The translations under genes were made by a program, and so were the position numbers. A DNA stretch of 64,000 nucleotides. Source: Paracoccaceae bacterium (GTDB lineage: Bacteria; Pseudomonadota; Alphaproteobacteria; Rhodobacterales; Rhodobacteraceae). The notes beneath the pieces are model-generated. The model did no database searches. It was not told where the DNA came from and saw only the letters and a program-made list of their open reading frames with translations. The stretch covers positions 806,001-870,000 of the forward strand of contig JANSYP010000001.1 in NCBI GenBank assembly GCA_024742405.1. The letters run 5' to 3'. Shown piece after piece: positions 1 through 8,813 of this stretch; the stretch's first letter is position 1; each line of letters opens with the position of its first letter.

Positions 1-570
1 GCCGTCACCGGCGGCGCGCTGGTGCCGACCCTCGCGCTCGGCATCCCCGGCGACGCGGCGACCGCCGTGATGCTGGGCGCGCTCGTCATCCACGGCATCA
101 CGCCGGGCTTTCAGCTCTTCAACCGCAACCCCGATCTGGTGAGCTTCATCTTCGTGGCCCTGCTGGTGGCCAACATCATGATGCTGATCGTCGGCGCGAT
201 GATGGCGCAGGTCTTCAGCCGGGTGTTGAAACTGCCCCACGCGCTGGTCATGGGCGGTGTCGTGGCGCTGTCGCTCGCGGGCTCTTACGTCATCCGCTTT
301 TCGGTCCTCGATGTCTGGGTCGCGGTGATGGCGGGGATCTCCGGGCTGCTCTTGCGCTACGCCAACGTGCCGCTCGCGCCCATCGTGATCGGCTTCATTC
401 TCGGCACGCCGCTGGAGACCAACCTGCGCCAGGGCCTGATCGTCACCCAGATGCAGCCGCTGAAATTCCTTGAAAGCCCGATCGCGGTCGGCTTTTTCAC
501 CCTCACCCTGATCGTGGTCCTCTGGCCGCTTCTGAAACGCTACCTGCCCAAGCGCCGCACGATCGACTGA
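1..570 (+). CDS. Tripartite tricarboxylate transporter permease, TctA family (C-terminal part)
   Basis: The frame is open from base 1, so the start lies outside the window; 189 residues remain. This is the C-terminal part of a TctA-type large membrane subunit of a tripartite tricarboxylate transporter, which imports carboxylates with a periplasmic TctC-type binding protein and a small TctB-type subunit. Seen: the family signature around LALGIPGDAATA near the left edge, then several long hydrophobic helices and a short basic tail (KRYLPKRRTID). The stop is 12 bases from the start of ltnD, so it is probably co-transcribed with the tetronate genes. Substrate (threonate or erythronate) is inferred from that context only. 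Confidence 0.9.
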   Translation, partial: AVTGGALVPTLALGIPGDAATAVMLGALVIHGITPGFQLFNRNPDLVSFIFVALLVANIMMLIVGAMMAQVFSRVLKLPHALVMGGVVALSLAGSYVIRFSVLDVWVAVMAGISGLLLRYANVPLAPIVIGFILGTPLETNLRQGLIVTQMQPLKFLESPIAVGFFTLTLIVVLWPLLKRYLPKRRTID

Positions 571-582
571 AGGAGGCACCCG

Positions 583-1485
583 ATGCCCGACACCAGGAAA
601 ATCGCCGTCATCGGTCTGGGCTCGATGGGCTACGGCATGGCGCAATCGGTCCTCCGCGCCGGGCACGAGACCTTTGGCACCGACATCAACCAAGGTGCCG
701 TGGCACGGTTCCGGGCCGAGGGCGGCGCCAGCGGGGCGCTGGATGACGTCGCAGGCGGGCTCGATGCCGTGGCCGTCGTCGTGCTGAACGCCGCCCAGAC
801 CGAAACGGTCCTATTTGGCGATGCCGGGGTCGTGCCCCGGATGCAGCCCGGCGCGGTCGTGATGGCCTGCGCCACCGTCCCGCCCGAGTTCGCCAGGACG
901 ATGGAGGCGCGCTGCGCCAGCCACGGCGTGTACTATCTGGACGCGCCGATCTCGGGCGGGTCGGTCAAGGCCGCCCAAGGCGCGCTCTCGGTCATGGCCG
1001 CGGGCAGTGCCGAGGCTTTCGCCGCCGCGGCCCCCGTGCTGGAGGCCACTGCCGAGACCGTGTTCGAGCTCGGCGATGCCGCGGGCGCGGGCTCGGCGAT
1101 GAAGGCCGTCAACCAGCTTTTGGCCGGGGTGCATATCGCCGCGATGGCCGAGGCGCTGACCTTCGGCATGACCCAGGGCGTGACGGCAGAGACATTCGTC
1201 GAGGTGATCTCGAAATGCGCGGGCACCAGCTGGATGCTCGAAAACCGCGCGCCGCACATCGTCGAGGGCGACTATACCCCCCGCAGCTCGGTCAATATCT
1301 GGCCCAAGGATCTCGGCATCGTGCTCGACATCGCAAGATCCGCGCAGTTCAGCGCCCCGATCACCGCCGCCGCGCTCCAGCAATATCTCGCCGCGGCGGG
1401 GCAGGGGCTGGGGCAGGAGGACGACGCTGCCGTGGCCAAGGTCTATGCCCGCAATGCCGGGCTGACGCTGCCGGGGGCGGCATGA
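583..1485 (+). CDS. ltnD: L-threonate dehydrogenase, 3-hydroxyisobutyrate dehydrogenase family
   Basis: NAD-dependent beta-hydroxyacid dehydrogenase of 300 residues, the usual family length. Seen: N-terminal Rossmann motif VIGLGSMG (about residues 9-16), substrate loop DAPISGGS (about 126-133), and the catalytic lysine region SAMKAVNQ with Lys174. LtnD is known to oxidise the 2-hydroxyl of threonate to give 2-oxo-tetronate. The ATG at 583 follows AAGGAGG. What makes this LtnD rather than a generic 3-hydroxyisobutyrate dehydrogenase is the block of otnK, otnC and otnI directly downstream, the known tetronate degradation set. Exact stereochemistry (L-threonate or D-erythronate) cannot be read from the sequence. 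Confidence 0.85.
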   Translation: MPDTRKIAVIGLGSMGYGMAQSVLRAGHETFGTDINQGAVARFRAEGGASGALDDVAGGLDAVAVVVLNAAQTETVLFGDAGVVPRMQPGAVVMACATVPPEFARTMEARCASHGVYYLDAPISGGSVKAAQGALSVMAAGSAEAFAAAAPVLEATAETVFELGDAAGAGSAMKAVNQLLAGVHIAAMAEALTFGMTQGVTAETFVEVISKCAGTSWMLENRAPHIVEGDYTPRSSVNIWPKDLGIVLDIARSAQFSAPITAAALQQYLAAAGQGLGQEDDAAVAKVYARNAGLTLPGAA

Positions 1486-1525
1486 GCCCGCCTGACCGCG
1501 AAACGCCCCAAACGGAGCCCGTGAC

Positions 1526-2797
1526 ATGACCACCGTTCTAGGCGCCATCGCCGACGATTTCACCGGGGCCACGGATCTCGCGGGCCTGCTCGCGCGCTCC
1601 GGCGTCCGGGTGTCGCTCAGGATCGGCGTGCCGGACGCACCGCCGAGCGATACCGCCGCCTTCGAGGTCATCGCGCTGAAATCCCGCACCGCGCCGGTGG
1701 CCGAGGCCGTGGTGCAGGCCCGCGCCGCCTTGGCGTGGTTGCAGAGCGCCGGGGCACAGCGGTTCTTCTGGAAATACTGCTCGACTTTCGACTCGACGTC
1801 CGAGGGCAATATCGGCCCGGTGGCCGAGGCGCTGATGGCGGAGCTGGGCACGGACCAGACGATCTATTGCCCGGCATTTCCCGAAAACGGGCGGGCGATC
1901 TTCATGGGAAACCTCTTCGTGGGCCGTCAGCCGCTGGCCGAGAGCCCGATGAAGGACCACCCGCTAACGCCTATGCGCGACAGCAACCTGATGCGGCTGC
2001 TTGCACCACAGGTGACCCGCCCCGTGGGCCTCGCCGACCGGCTGACCGTGGCACAGGGCGCGCCCGCGCTCCGCGCGGAACTGGCGCGGCTCCGGGCCGA
2101 GGGCACGGCCCATGTCGTCGTCGACGCAGTTGCGCATTCCGACCTGGAGACCATCGCCGAGGCCTGCCGTGACATGGTCCTGATGACCGGGGGCAGTGCC
2201 GTGGCGATGCCGCTGCCGGGGCTCTACCTGGCCGACGGCACGCTCTCGGCGGACGCAGAGCCGACCCCGCGCCCCGATCTCGCGCCCGATGCGGTCCTGC
2301 TCTCGGGCAGCTGTTCGGCGATGACCAACGCCCAGGTCGCGGCCTATCTTGCGACCGGCGCACCGGGCTACCGGCTGGACCCGCTGCACCTGGCCGAAGA
2401 CGGCCCTCACGCCGCGCTGAACTGGCTGGCCGCGCAATCGCTCTCCAAGGCACCGCTGGTCTATGCCACGGCCGAGCCTGCCTCGGTCAAGGCCGCGCAG
2501 GCCCGGCTCGGTGCGGCGCGGGCAGGGGAGATCGTCGAGGAGGCGCTCGCTGCCCTGGCGCTGGCCGCCCGCGACCGGGGCGCGCGGCGCGTCGTGGTGG
2601 CCGGGGGCGAGACCTCGGGTGCCGTCACCAAGGCGCTCGGTGTCAGCCAGCTCGATATCGGGCAGGAGATTGCGCCCGGCGTGCCCTGGACCTTCTGCGA
2701 CAGCGGCGGGCACCGGATCGCGCTGGCGCTGAAATCGGGCAACTTCGGCGCCGAGTCGTTCTTCACCGACGCGCTCGACCGGCTCGCCGCGTCATGA
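1526..2797 (+). CDS. otnK: 3-oxo-tetronate kinase (DUF1537 / four-carbon acid sugar kinase)
   Basis: 423-residue kinase of the four-carbon acid sugar kinase family; it phosphorylates 3-oxo-tetronate at O4 with ATP. Seen: N-terminal domain opening with ADDFTGATDLAG (about residues 8-19), a substrate-domain stretch YCSTFDSTSEGNIGP, and the C-terminal nucleotide-binding motif VVAGGETSGAVTKALG. ATG at 1526 starts 40 bases after the ltnD stop. Its last four bases (ATGA) overlap the start of otnC, which suggests translational coupling. Family and pathway are well established from DUF1537 work. Confidence 0.92.
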   Translation: MTTVLGAIADDFTGATDLAGLLARSGVRVSLRIGVPDAPPSDTAAFEVIALKSRTAPVAEAVVQARAALAWLQSAGAQRFFWKYCSTFDSTSEGNIGPVAEALMAELGTDQTIYCPAFPENGRAIFMGNLFVGRQPLAESPMKDHPLTPMRDSNLMRLLAPQVTRPVGLADRLTVAQGAPALRAELARLRAEGTAHVVVDAVAHSDLETIAEACRDMVLMTGGSAVAMPLPGLYLADGTLSADAEPTPRPDLAPDAVLLSGSCSAMTNAQVAAYLATGAPGYRLDPLHLAEDGPHAALNWLAAQSLSKAPLVYATAEPASVKAAQARLGAARAGEIVEEALAALALAARDRGARRVVVAGGETSGAVTKALGVSQLDIGQEIAPGVPWTFCDSGGHRIALALKSGNFGAESFFTDALDRLAAS

Positions 2798-3444
2798 GCG
2801 CCGAGGCGACCCTGCGCGAGCTGATCTGCCTGCTGGCGAAGTCGCTTTTTGACCGTGGCCTGACCGGCGGCAGCACCGGCAATATCTCCGCGCGCACCGA
2901 GGATGGCGGGCTCCTGGTTTCGCCCACCGGCACCAGCTTTGGCCGGCTTGATCCGGGGCGGCTCAGCCGCTTCGACGCGGCGGGACAGCTCACCGGAGGC
3001 GACCCGCCGACCAAGGAAATGCCGCTCCATTCCGCCTTCTACGACACGCGCAGTACCGCCGGCGCCGTGGTCCACCTGCATTCCTGCCATTCCGTGGCGC
3101 TCTCGATGATGCCCGATCTGGACGCCGACAACTTCCTGCCGCCGCTCACGCCCTATGCGATCATGAAGCTCGGCAAGGTCAAGCTGCTGCCCTTTTTCCT
3201 GCCGGGCGATCCTGCGATGGGCGACGCGGTGCGGGGGCTCGCCGGCAAGCGCAGCGCGGTGATGTTGGCCAATCACGGCCCCGTCGTGGCGGCCCGCGAT
3301 GTCGAGGCCGCCTGCAACGCCATCGAGGAGCTGGAGGATACCGCGCGCCTTGCGCTCCTGACCCGCGGCCACGCCCCCCGCGCGCTCGACGCCGACCAGG
3401 TCCGCGCGCTCGTGACCAAGTTTGATGTGGAGTGGGACGAATGA
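2794..3444 (+). CDS. otnC: 3-oxo-tetronate 4-phosphate decarboxylase (class II aldolase family)
   Basis: 216-residue class II aldolase/adducin-type protein. Seen: GGSTGNIS (substrate phosphate-binding loop, about residues 28-35), KEMPLHSAFY with the catalytic acidic residue, the metal-binding His pair in HLHSCHS, and a later ANHGPVV with the third His ligand. OtnC is known to decarboxylate 3-oxo-tetronate 4-phosphate to dihydroxyacetone phosphate, feeding glycolysis. It overlaps otnK by four bases upstream and otnI by four bases downstream, so the three are translated as one coupled unit. Confidence 0.92.
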   Translation: MSAEATLRELICLLAKSLFDRGLTGGSTGNISARTEDGGLLVSPTGTSFGRLDPGRLSRFDAAGQLTGGDPPTKEMPLHSAFYDTRSTAGAVVHLHSCHSVALSMMPDLDADNFLPPLTPYAIMKLGKVKLLPFFLPGDPAMGDAVRGLAGKRSAVMLANHGPVVAARDVEAACNAIEELEDTARLALLTRGHAPRALDADQVRALVTKFDVEWDE

Positions 3445-4205
3445 AATTCTCGGCCAATCTGGGGTTTCTCTGGGCCGACCTCCCCTTGCCCGATGCCGTG
3501 CGTGCCGCGGCCGCCGCGGGGTTCGACGCGGTGGAGCTCCACTGGCCCTATGACACGCCGGCCGCCGATCTCCGCGCCGCGCTGGACGCGACCGGCTTGC
3601 CGGTGCTCGGCCTGAACACAGTTCGCGGCGATGTGGCGGGCGGGGAAAACGGCCTCTCGGCGCTGACCGGGCGTGAGGTCGAGGCCCGCGCCGCGATCGA
3701 TCAGGCGCTGGGCTACGGGGCCGAGATCGGTGCCGCAAACGTCCATGTCATGGCGGGCTTTGCCGCGGGCCCGGATGCGCAGGCCACCTTCATCGCCAAT
3801 CTGCGCTATGCCTGCGAGCAGGCGGAGGCGCAAGGCATGGGTATTCTGATCGAGCCGCTGAACCGCCATGACGCGCCGGGCTACTTCCTCGCCACCACCG
3901 ACCAGGCCCGCGCGATCATTGAGCAGGTCGGCGCCCCCAATCTCCGGCTGATGTTCGACTGCTACCATGTCGGGCGCACCGAGGGCGATCTGGTGACCCG
4001 GCTGGCCGATCTCGCCCCGATCCTGGGGCATATCCAGATCGCCGCCGTCCCGGACCGGGGCGCGCCGGATCATGGCGAGATCCATTACCCGACCGTCTTC
4101 CGGGCCATCGCCGAGATGGGCTGGGCCGCGCCGCTCGGCGCAGAATACAAGCCTGGCGGAGAGACCGGCGCAACGCTGGGCTGGCTGGCCGACGCCCGCG
4201 CCTGA
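3441..4205 (+). CDS. otnI: 2-oxo-tetronate isomerase, hydroxypyruvate isomerase family
   Basis: 254-residue TIM-barrel sugar isomerase. OtnI is known to convert 2-oxo-tetronate into 3-oxo-tetronate, the substrate of OtnK. Start chosen at the ATG overlapping the otnC stop (ATGA); a longer frame begins nine bases upstream but adds only three residues and lacks that coupling. Seen: opening MKFSANLGFLW, the Hyi-family segment ILIEPLNRHDAPGYFL, then LMFDCYHVGRTEGD and a C-terminal GAEYKP. With ltnD, otnK and otnC this completes a threonate to DHAP route. Confidence 0.9.
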   Translation: MKFSANLGFLWADLPLPDAVRAAAAAGFDAVELHWPYDTPAADLRAALDATGLPVLGLNTVRGDVAGGENGLSALTGREVEARAAIDQALGYGAEIGAANVHVMAGFAAGPDAQATFIANLRYACEQAEAQGMGILIEPLNRHDAPGYFLATTDQARAIIEQVGAPNLRLMFDCYHVGRTEGDLVTRLADLAPILGHIQIAAVPDRGAPDHGEIHYPTVFRAIAEMGWAAPLGAEYKPGGETGATLGWLADARA

Positions 4206-4289
4206 CCGCGGCGGTCCCGCGCTCGGCCCGTTCGGGGCCCCGCGCGACGCTGCGCGGGTCCGCGCCAGGTCCCGAAATGCCGGAACCAG

Positions 4290-4946
4290 TCAGACGTCCA
4301 GCGGATCGCCCTTCCAGGTCTCGAAAACGCCTGTTCTTTCGGGGGTGAGCGCCTCGAACCGTTCCAGCAGGCCCGCGACCGACTGCTCCACCGTTATCTC
4401 TGCTTTGGGCCCGCCCATCTCGGTCAACACCCAGCCGGGATGATAGATCCCCACCGCGATCCCCAAGGGCGCCAGATCAGTGGCCAGGTTGCGCCCCAGG
4501 TTGAGCGCCGCGGCCTTGGACGCGCGGTAGACATAGGATCCCCCCGGCGCGCGGAGGGTCGAGGCCATGTGCGAGGACAGGATCGCGATGCGCGGGCTCT
4601 CGGCCATCTGCAGGTTGGGCAGCAGCGCCTGGATCACCAGGAACACCCCTGAGACGTTCGTGGCGAACGCCTCGGCCCAGATCTCGGCGGGATAGTCGTC
4701 GGCAAGCTTCATGCCCTTGTCGGGATAGACACCGGCGTTGCAGACCAGCAGGTCCACGGGCACGCTGTCGAGCCCGGCGGCAAAGCGCGCGACGCTCTCG
4801 GGGTCGGTTACGTCGAGAGACCGCCAAGCACCGGTTTCATCCTCTCCCGACCGAATGGTCCCGACGACGGTCTGCCCTCGCGCGGTATAGGCCGCGTGGA
4901 GACCGGCGCCGATGCCGCGCGATGCGCCGGTGATGACAATGGCCAT
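4290..4946 (-). CDS. SDR family NAD(P)-dependent oxidoreductase
   Basis: 218-residue short-chain dehydrogenase. Start set at ATG 4946 because the Rossmann motif TGASRGIG (residues 6-13) follows at once; the longer open frame adds a low-complexity, non-homologous tail. Seen: VCNAGVYPD in place of the usual NNAG, the Ser of ILSSHMAS, and the catalytic YxxxK as YRASK. Substrate unknown; the C-factor/CsgA-like SDR subgroup is a plausible home. It lies 13 bases downstream of the DUF1178 gene on the same strand and probably shares its transcript. Confidence 0.85.
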   Translation of the reverse strand: MAIVITGASRGIGAGLHAAYTARGQTVVGTIRSGEDETGAWRSLDVTDPESVARFAAGLDSVPVDLLVCNAGVYPDKGMKLADDYPAEIWAEAFATNVSGVFLVIQALLPNLQMAESPRIAILSSHMASTLRAPGGSYVYRASKAAALNLGRNLATDLAPLGIAVGIYHPGWVLTEMGGPKAEITVEQSVAGLLERFEALTPERTGVFETWKGDPLDV

Positions 4947-4959
4947 GGCGGGCTCCGGG

Positions 4960-5406
4960 TCAGTTGGTCTTTCGGGTCGGGCGGAAGGGCAGGGGCATGA
5001 TCGGAACACCGTCATCGACCAGCGCCTTGGCCTCTTCGGGCTTGGCCTCACCATGGATGGCGCGCGGCGGTGCCTCGTCGAGATGCATTGCCCTGGCTTC
5101 GGACGCGAACCTGTCGCCGACATAGTCGGAATTTGCCTCGACCTCGGCCTTGATGCGCTTCAGCGCTGTCGCAACGTCTGGGTCTTCTAGGGTGGCCTTC
5201 GCGGCGGGCGGCGGGCGCCGCGGCGCACTGTCCTGGGCCAGTTTAGGGGCCAGCTTGGGCGCCATCAGCGCCTTTTCGACGCGGGTGGCGCCGCAGGCCG
5301 GACAACTCACATGGCCGGCCTTACGCAGCGATTCGAACGCGTTGGCCGACTGAAACCAGCTTTCGAACCCATGGCCCTCGGTACATTTCAGCGCGTACTT
5401 GATCAT
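4960..5406 (-). CDS. DUF1178 family protein
   Basis: 148-residue protein of the DUF1178 family, common in Alphaproteobacteria and without known function. Seen: N-terminal MIKYALKCTEGHGFESWF, typical of the family, then a small zinc-ribbon-like CPACG pair (Cys35 and Cys38) with an earlier Cys8, and a Pro/Ala/Lys-rich middle around residues 49-75. The C-terminal half (VATALKRIKAEVEANSDYVG) is the second conserved block. First gene of a probable two-gene unit with the SDR. Confidence 0.88.
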   Translation of the reverse strand: MIKYALKCTEGHGFESWFQSANAFESLRKAGHVSCPACGATRVEKALMAPKLAPKLAQDSAPRRPPPAAKATLEDPDVATALKRIKAEVEANSDYVGDRFASEARAMHLDEAPPRAIHGEAKPEEAKALVDDGVPIMPLPFRPTRKTN

Positions 5407-5475
5407 AGACCTTCAATATAGTGCCCAAAGCGCTCGCGCTAATGCACTTTTTGCTCATAACGCTAGGTCATCTTC

Positions 5476-5952
5476 TCAGAAGGGCAGTCCGCGGGGATTG
5501 AACCGCTCCAACAGCTGGCGCAGCTCGGGCTCGTCGACCATCTGGGCGGCGCGCTTCAGGCTGACCCACTTGTGCTTGCGCTGACCGCGTTCGGGAAAGC
5601 TTCGCGCGACTCGTTTGACCAGCAGCGCATAGACAGCGACCACGCATGGAAGCTGCTGCTGCCGATCCATCATCTTCGCGTAGGAGAAGATCCCCAGGCA
5701 GAGCGGATGCAGCCGTCCCTGAACGCCGGCCTCTTCCCAGGCCTCGATGGCGGCGGTCTCTGCGGGAGTCTTTCCGTCAATCGGCCAGCCTTTGGGGATC
5801 ACCCAGCGGCCGGTACCGCGGCTGGTGATGAGCAACACCTGCGGCTTGCCTTTGCGCATACGGTAGCAGATGGCGCCAAACTGTGAACGGGCCTCTTCTT
5901 TGGAGCCCTTCTTCAGCGTCAGCGGTATCTGCCCGAGCTTTTGTAGCGACAT
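5476..5952 (-). CDS. Nudix hydrolase (diphosphoinositol-polyphosphate-hydrolase-like)
   Basis: 158-residue Nudix protein from ATG 5952; an in-frame ATG five codons upstream is possible. Seen: a Nudix box running from PKGWPIDGK to EAWEEAGV (about residues 53-79). The consensus Arg of REUxEE is replaced by Ile (AIEAWEEAG), while the three Glu/EE metal ligands are kept. The surrounding pattern (GAICYRMRKGKPQVLLITSRGTGRWVIPKG) matches small alphaproteobacterial Nudix enzymes that cleave phosphoanhydrides. Substrate cannot be told. It is separated by about 70 bases from the DUF1178 gene on the same strand. Confidence 0.88.
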   Translation of the reverse strand: MSLQKLGQIPLTLKKGSKEEARSQFGAICYRMRKGKPQVLLITSRGTGRWVIPKGWPIDGKTPAETAAIEAWEEAGVQGRLHPLCLGIFSYAKMMDRQQQLPCVVAVYALLVKRVARSFPERGQRKHKWVSLKRAAQMVDEPELRQLLERFNPRGLPF

Positions 5953-6148
5953 TACGCAACCCCGCACTGGATACTTCGCGATCTTTGATCTGCGGTTGCC
6001 TCAGTATGCGAAGGACGGGGCGTCCTGTCTAGCGAGGCTCCGAATATCGCCGTAACTATGTTTGACCAACTTTTAAATCAAGGACTTGAACGGAGCAGTT
6101 GATCTGAGTGTTGCTCGGCTTATCTTCGCACCAAAAGGGAGATGCCCG

Positions 6149-6682
6149 ATGCTTCGCCTGATTGTTGCCATTTTCGTTGCACTGACACCGGTACCGCTGT
6201 CTGCCATGCAATCCGCCGCCCGCGATTTCACCTTTGCCTCGATCGACGGGGGCGAGATTTCCCTGGCGGCCTTCCGCGGCCAGCCGGTTCTGGTGACCAA
6301 CACGGCCTCGATGTGCGGCTTCACCCCGCAATATGACGGGCTCCAGAGCCTGCATGAGAGCTACGGTCCCAAGGGGCTCGTGGTGCTCGCCGTACCCTCG
6401 ACGGATTTCAACCAGGAATATGCCGACGCCGCGCAAGTGAAGGAGTTCTGCGAGGTCAATTTCAGCCTGACCCTGCCGATGACCGACATCACGACCGTCA
6501 AGGGCCGCGACGCGCACCCGTTCTACCAGTGGGTCAGGGCCGAGACCGGCTTCGTGCCGCGCTGGAACTTCAACAAGGTGCTGCTCGATGGCGACGGCGC
6601 CGTGGTGGCGACCTTCGGCTCGACCGACCGGCCGACCTCGCGCAAGGTGACGTCGCAGATAGACGCGCTGCTAGCGGAGTGA
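6149..6682 (+). CDS. Glutathione peroxidase-family thiol peroxidase with signal peptide
   Basis: 177 residues from ATG 6149, preceded by AAGGGAG; the upstream ATG at 6086 lacks a ribosome site. The N-terminus (MLRLIVAIFVALTPVPLSA) is a signal peptide, so the enzyme acts in the periplasm. Seen: the GPx peroxidatic block VTNTASMCGFTPQYDGL with Cys instead of selenocysteine, a VPSTDF in place of the usual PCNQF block, and the WNFNK motif with the catalytic Trp/Asn. It likely reduces hydroperoxides with thioredoxin-like donors. The stop overlaps the GTG start of the next gene. Confidence 0.9.
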   Translation: MLRLIVAIFVALTPVPLSAMQSAARDFTFASIDGGEISLAAFRGQPVLVTNTASMCGFTPQYDGLQSLHESYGPKGLVVLAVPSTDFNQEYADAAQVKEFCEVNFSLTLPMTDITTVKGRDAHPFYQWVRAETGFVPRWNFNKVLLDGDGAVVATFGSTDRPTSRKVTSQIDALLAE

Positions 6683-7860
6683 GCCGGACCGGCGGCACGC
6701 CCGAATGGGCGCCGGACAGGGGGCGAACGGCGGCGCACGAGGCGCCCCGTCCCGCCCCGGTCTTTCTGGGCTCCGAGATCTACCGCGGCTCCTCCTACGG
6801 CGTCGACCACCCGCTGCGTGTGCCGCGCGTGTCCACCGTGATGGATCTGGGCCGGGCGCTCGGCTGGCTCCATGCCGGCAATTTCCGCACCAGTCCGCGG
6901 GCCAAGCCCGGGGCGCTGACGCTCTGGCACACGCCGGAATATGTCGCGGCGCTCCAGGCCGCCGAACGCACCCAGTCGGTCAGCGATGCGGTCCGCGCCC
7001 GCCATCATCTCGGCACGTCCTCGAACCCGATCTATCCCGAGATGTTCCGCCGCCCTGCCACAGCGGCCGGCGCCTCGATGCTGGCGGCAAACCTCCTGGC
7101 GCAGGGCGGCATCGTACACCACCCGGGCGGCGGCACCCATCACGGGATGCCCGACCGCGCCAACGGCTTTTGTTTTCTCAACGACCCGGTTCTGTCGATC
7201 CTGTCGCTGCGCCGCCTCGGCGTCCGTCGCGTGGCCTATGTCGATCTCGACGCCCACCATCCCGACGGGGTCGAGCACGCGTTCCACGACGACCCGGACG
7301 TGCTGCTGGTGTCGGTGCATGAGGAAAACCGCTGGCCCCGCACCGGGCGCCTGTCGGACCGCGGTGCCGGAAACGTCTTCAACCTGCCCGTGCCGCGGGG
7401 TTTCAACGACAGCGAAATGGCGCTGGTGCGCGACCGGCTGATCCTGCCGCGGGTCGGGGCGCACAGGCCCGACGCCATCGTACTGCAATGCGGAGCCGAC
7501 GCGGTGACCGAGGATCCACTGTCGCAGCTCGCGCTCTCCAACAACGCCCATATCGCCGTGCTGGCCGGTCTGCGCCCGCTCGCGCCCCGGCTGCTGGTGC
7601 TGGGCGGCGGGGGCTACAATCCCTGGTCGGTGGGACGGCTCTGGACCCGCGTCTGGGCCGAACTGAACGGATTCGAGCTCCCCGACCCGCTGCCTGCGGC
7701 GGCCGAGGCGGTGCTGCGCGGGCTCGACGGACAGACCTTCCGCCAGCGCGGCGCACCGCCGCTGGACTGGTACCGCACACTTGTCGATCCACCCCGCGAC
7801 GGCCCGGTGCGCGCGGAGCTCCGCACCCGCCTGGCCGCACTCGACGGGGTGATGGTCTGA
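6679..7860 (+). CDS. Histone deacetylase family amidohydrolase
   Basis: 393 residues if it starts at GTG 6679, which overlaps the peroxidase stop as GTGA; no ATG fits. Zinc-dependent deacetylase fold: seen are the tandem catalytic His in GGGTHHGMPDRANGFCFLND, zinc ligands in YVDLDAHHPDG (Asp and His), the later Asp of LQCGADAVTEDPL, and the transition-state Tyr region LGGGGYNPWSVGRLW. Bacterial members deacetylate acetyl-lysine or small N-acetyl compounds such as acetylpolyamines (AcuC/APAH relatives). Which applies here cannot be told. Confidence 0.88.
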   Translation: MSRTGGTPEWAPDRGRTAAHEAPRPAPVFLGSEIYRGSSYGVDHPLRVPRVSTVMDLGRALGWLHAGNFRTSPRAKPGALTLWHTPEYVAALQAAERTQSVSDAVRARHHLGTSSNPIYPEMFRRPATAAGASMLAANLLAQGGIVHHPGGGTHHGMPDRANGFCFLNDPVLSILSLRRLGVRRVAYVDLDAHHPDGVEHAFHDDPDVLLVSVHEENRWPRTGRLSDRGAGNVFNLPVPRGFNDSEMALVRDRLILPRVGAHRPDAIVLQCGADAVTEDPLSQLALSNNAHIAVLAGLRPLAPRLLVLGGGGYNPWSVGRLWTRVWAELNGFELPDPLPAAAEAVLRGLDGQTFRQRGAPPLDWYRTLVDPPRDGPVRAELRTRLAALDGVMV

Positions 7861-7953
7861 CGCGGCTGCAGCATTTGCGCTTGCAGCATTGGCCTGCGGC
7901 TGCGTAGGTTTTTGGACAGAGCCTACCTTCGCCGCATCGCAAGGAGCCACGCC

Positions 7954-8484
7954 ATGGCGCCCGAATCCTACCGCCCCCCGCTGAAAGCCGACACCGAGAA
8001 AGAGCGGACCTATACGCAATCCTCGGATACCAATCTCTCCCATGGCACCCAGTTCACCCGCGTCGCCCAGATCCTGGAGGAAAAGGGCAACAAGGTGCAC
8101 GAGGTCGCCCCCGGGGATACGCTGCAGCACGCGATCGAGCAGCTCCGCGAGCACAAGATCGGGGCGATCCTCGTGGTCGATGGTGGCAAGATGGTCGGCA
8201 TCCTGTCGGAACGCGACGTCGTGCGCGAACTGGCCGAACGGGGCGCCGACGGGCTGACCGCGCTGGTATCAGAGGCCATGACCGCCGATCCAAAGACCTG
8301 CGCCCCGTCCGATCCGCTGCTGAATGTGATGAAACGCATGAGTGATGGCAATTTCCGCCACATGCCGGTCACCGATATCAAGAAAGAGCTCATCGGGCTG
8401 GTGTCGATCCGTGATGTGGTGGCCTTCCGCCTGCGCGAGATCGAGTATGAAGCGCTCAAGATGAAACAGATGATCATCGGCTGA
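7954..8484 (+). CDS. CBS-domain pair protein
   Basis: 176 residues from ATG 7954, with AAGGAG eight bases upstream; the in-frame ATG at 7912 has no such site. Seen: two CBS modules, about residues 40-105 (ending VGILSERDVVRELAERG) and 105-165 (LIGLVSIRDVVAFRLREIE). Together they form one Bateman domain that usually binds AMP, ATP or other adenylates. There is no catalytic domain, so it is a stand-alone sensor whose partner is unknown. A 12-base gap links it to the next small membrane-protein gene. Confidence 0.9.
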   Translation: MAPESYRPPLKADTEKERTYTQSSDTNLSHGTQFTRVAQILEEKGNKVHEVAPGDTLQHAIEQLREHKIGAILVVDGGKMVGILSERDVVRELAERGADGLTALVSEAMTADPKTCAPSDPLLNVMKRMSDGNFRHMPVTDIKKELIGLVSIRDVVAFRLREIEYEALKMKQMIIG

Positions 8485-8496
8485 CGCGCGCCTAGC

Positions 8497-8688
8497 GTGC
8501 TCGACGGTCTCACATTGACCCCTTGGACGGCGGTGCCGCTGCTGCTGGTTATGTTGTATTGCGGGCGCCAGTTCCGGGTGAACTGGAAACAGCAGGCGCC
8601 GGGCTGGGAACGGCGCGCCTGGATCTATGCCGTTCCCGCCGCGGTCAGCTTTGCCGCCCTGGCCTTCATCCCGATGAACCTCGGCTGA
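8497..8688 (+). CDS. Small hypothetical inner-membrane protein
   Basis: 63 residues beginning with GTG 8497, 12 bases after the CBS gene. Two hydrophobic stretches are visible: about residues 8-22 (TPWTAVPLLLVMLYC) and 42-60 (WIYAVPAAVSFAALAFIPM). A short polar, basic loop (RQFRVNWKQQAPGWERR) lies between them. No recognised family or catalytic residues. Codon use and composition match neighbours, so it is probably real, but there is no homology evidence from the sequence alone. Confidence 0.55.
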   Translation: MLDGLTLTPWTAVPLLLVMLYCGRQFRVNWKQQAPGWERRAWIYAVPAAVSFAALAFIPMNLG

Positions 8689-8813
8689 ACCGCGCCACTG
8701 GGCCGAAAGCAGCCGATCGCCCCCACGTGAGCGTAGAATTGCGGCAAAGGGCGGTGGTAGGATTGCCGATCCGCTCCGCTCAGAACCGCACGCTCCGATA
8801 GACCCGCCGCCCT

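Noticed and set aside
4239-4258. CCCGCGC/GCGCGGG hairpin between otnI and the SDR gene as a terminator
   Set aside because: No T-tract on either strand; GC-rich stems of this size are expected by chance here.
6523-8154. A 543-residue minus-strand open frame
   Set aside because: It is antisense to the deacetylase and CBS genes, both of which have clear motifs.
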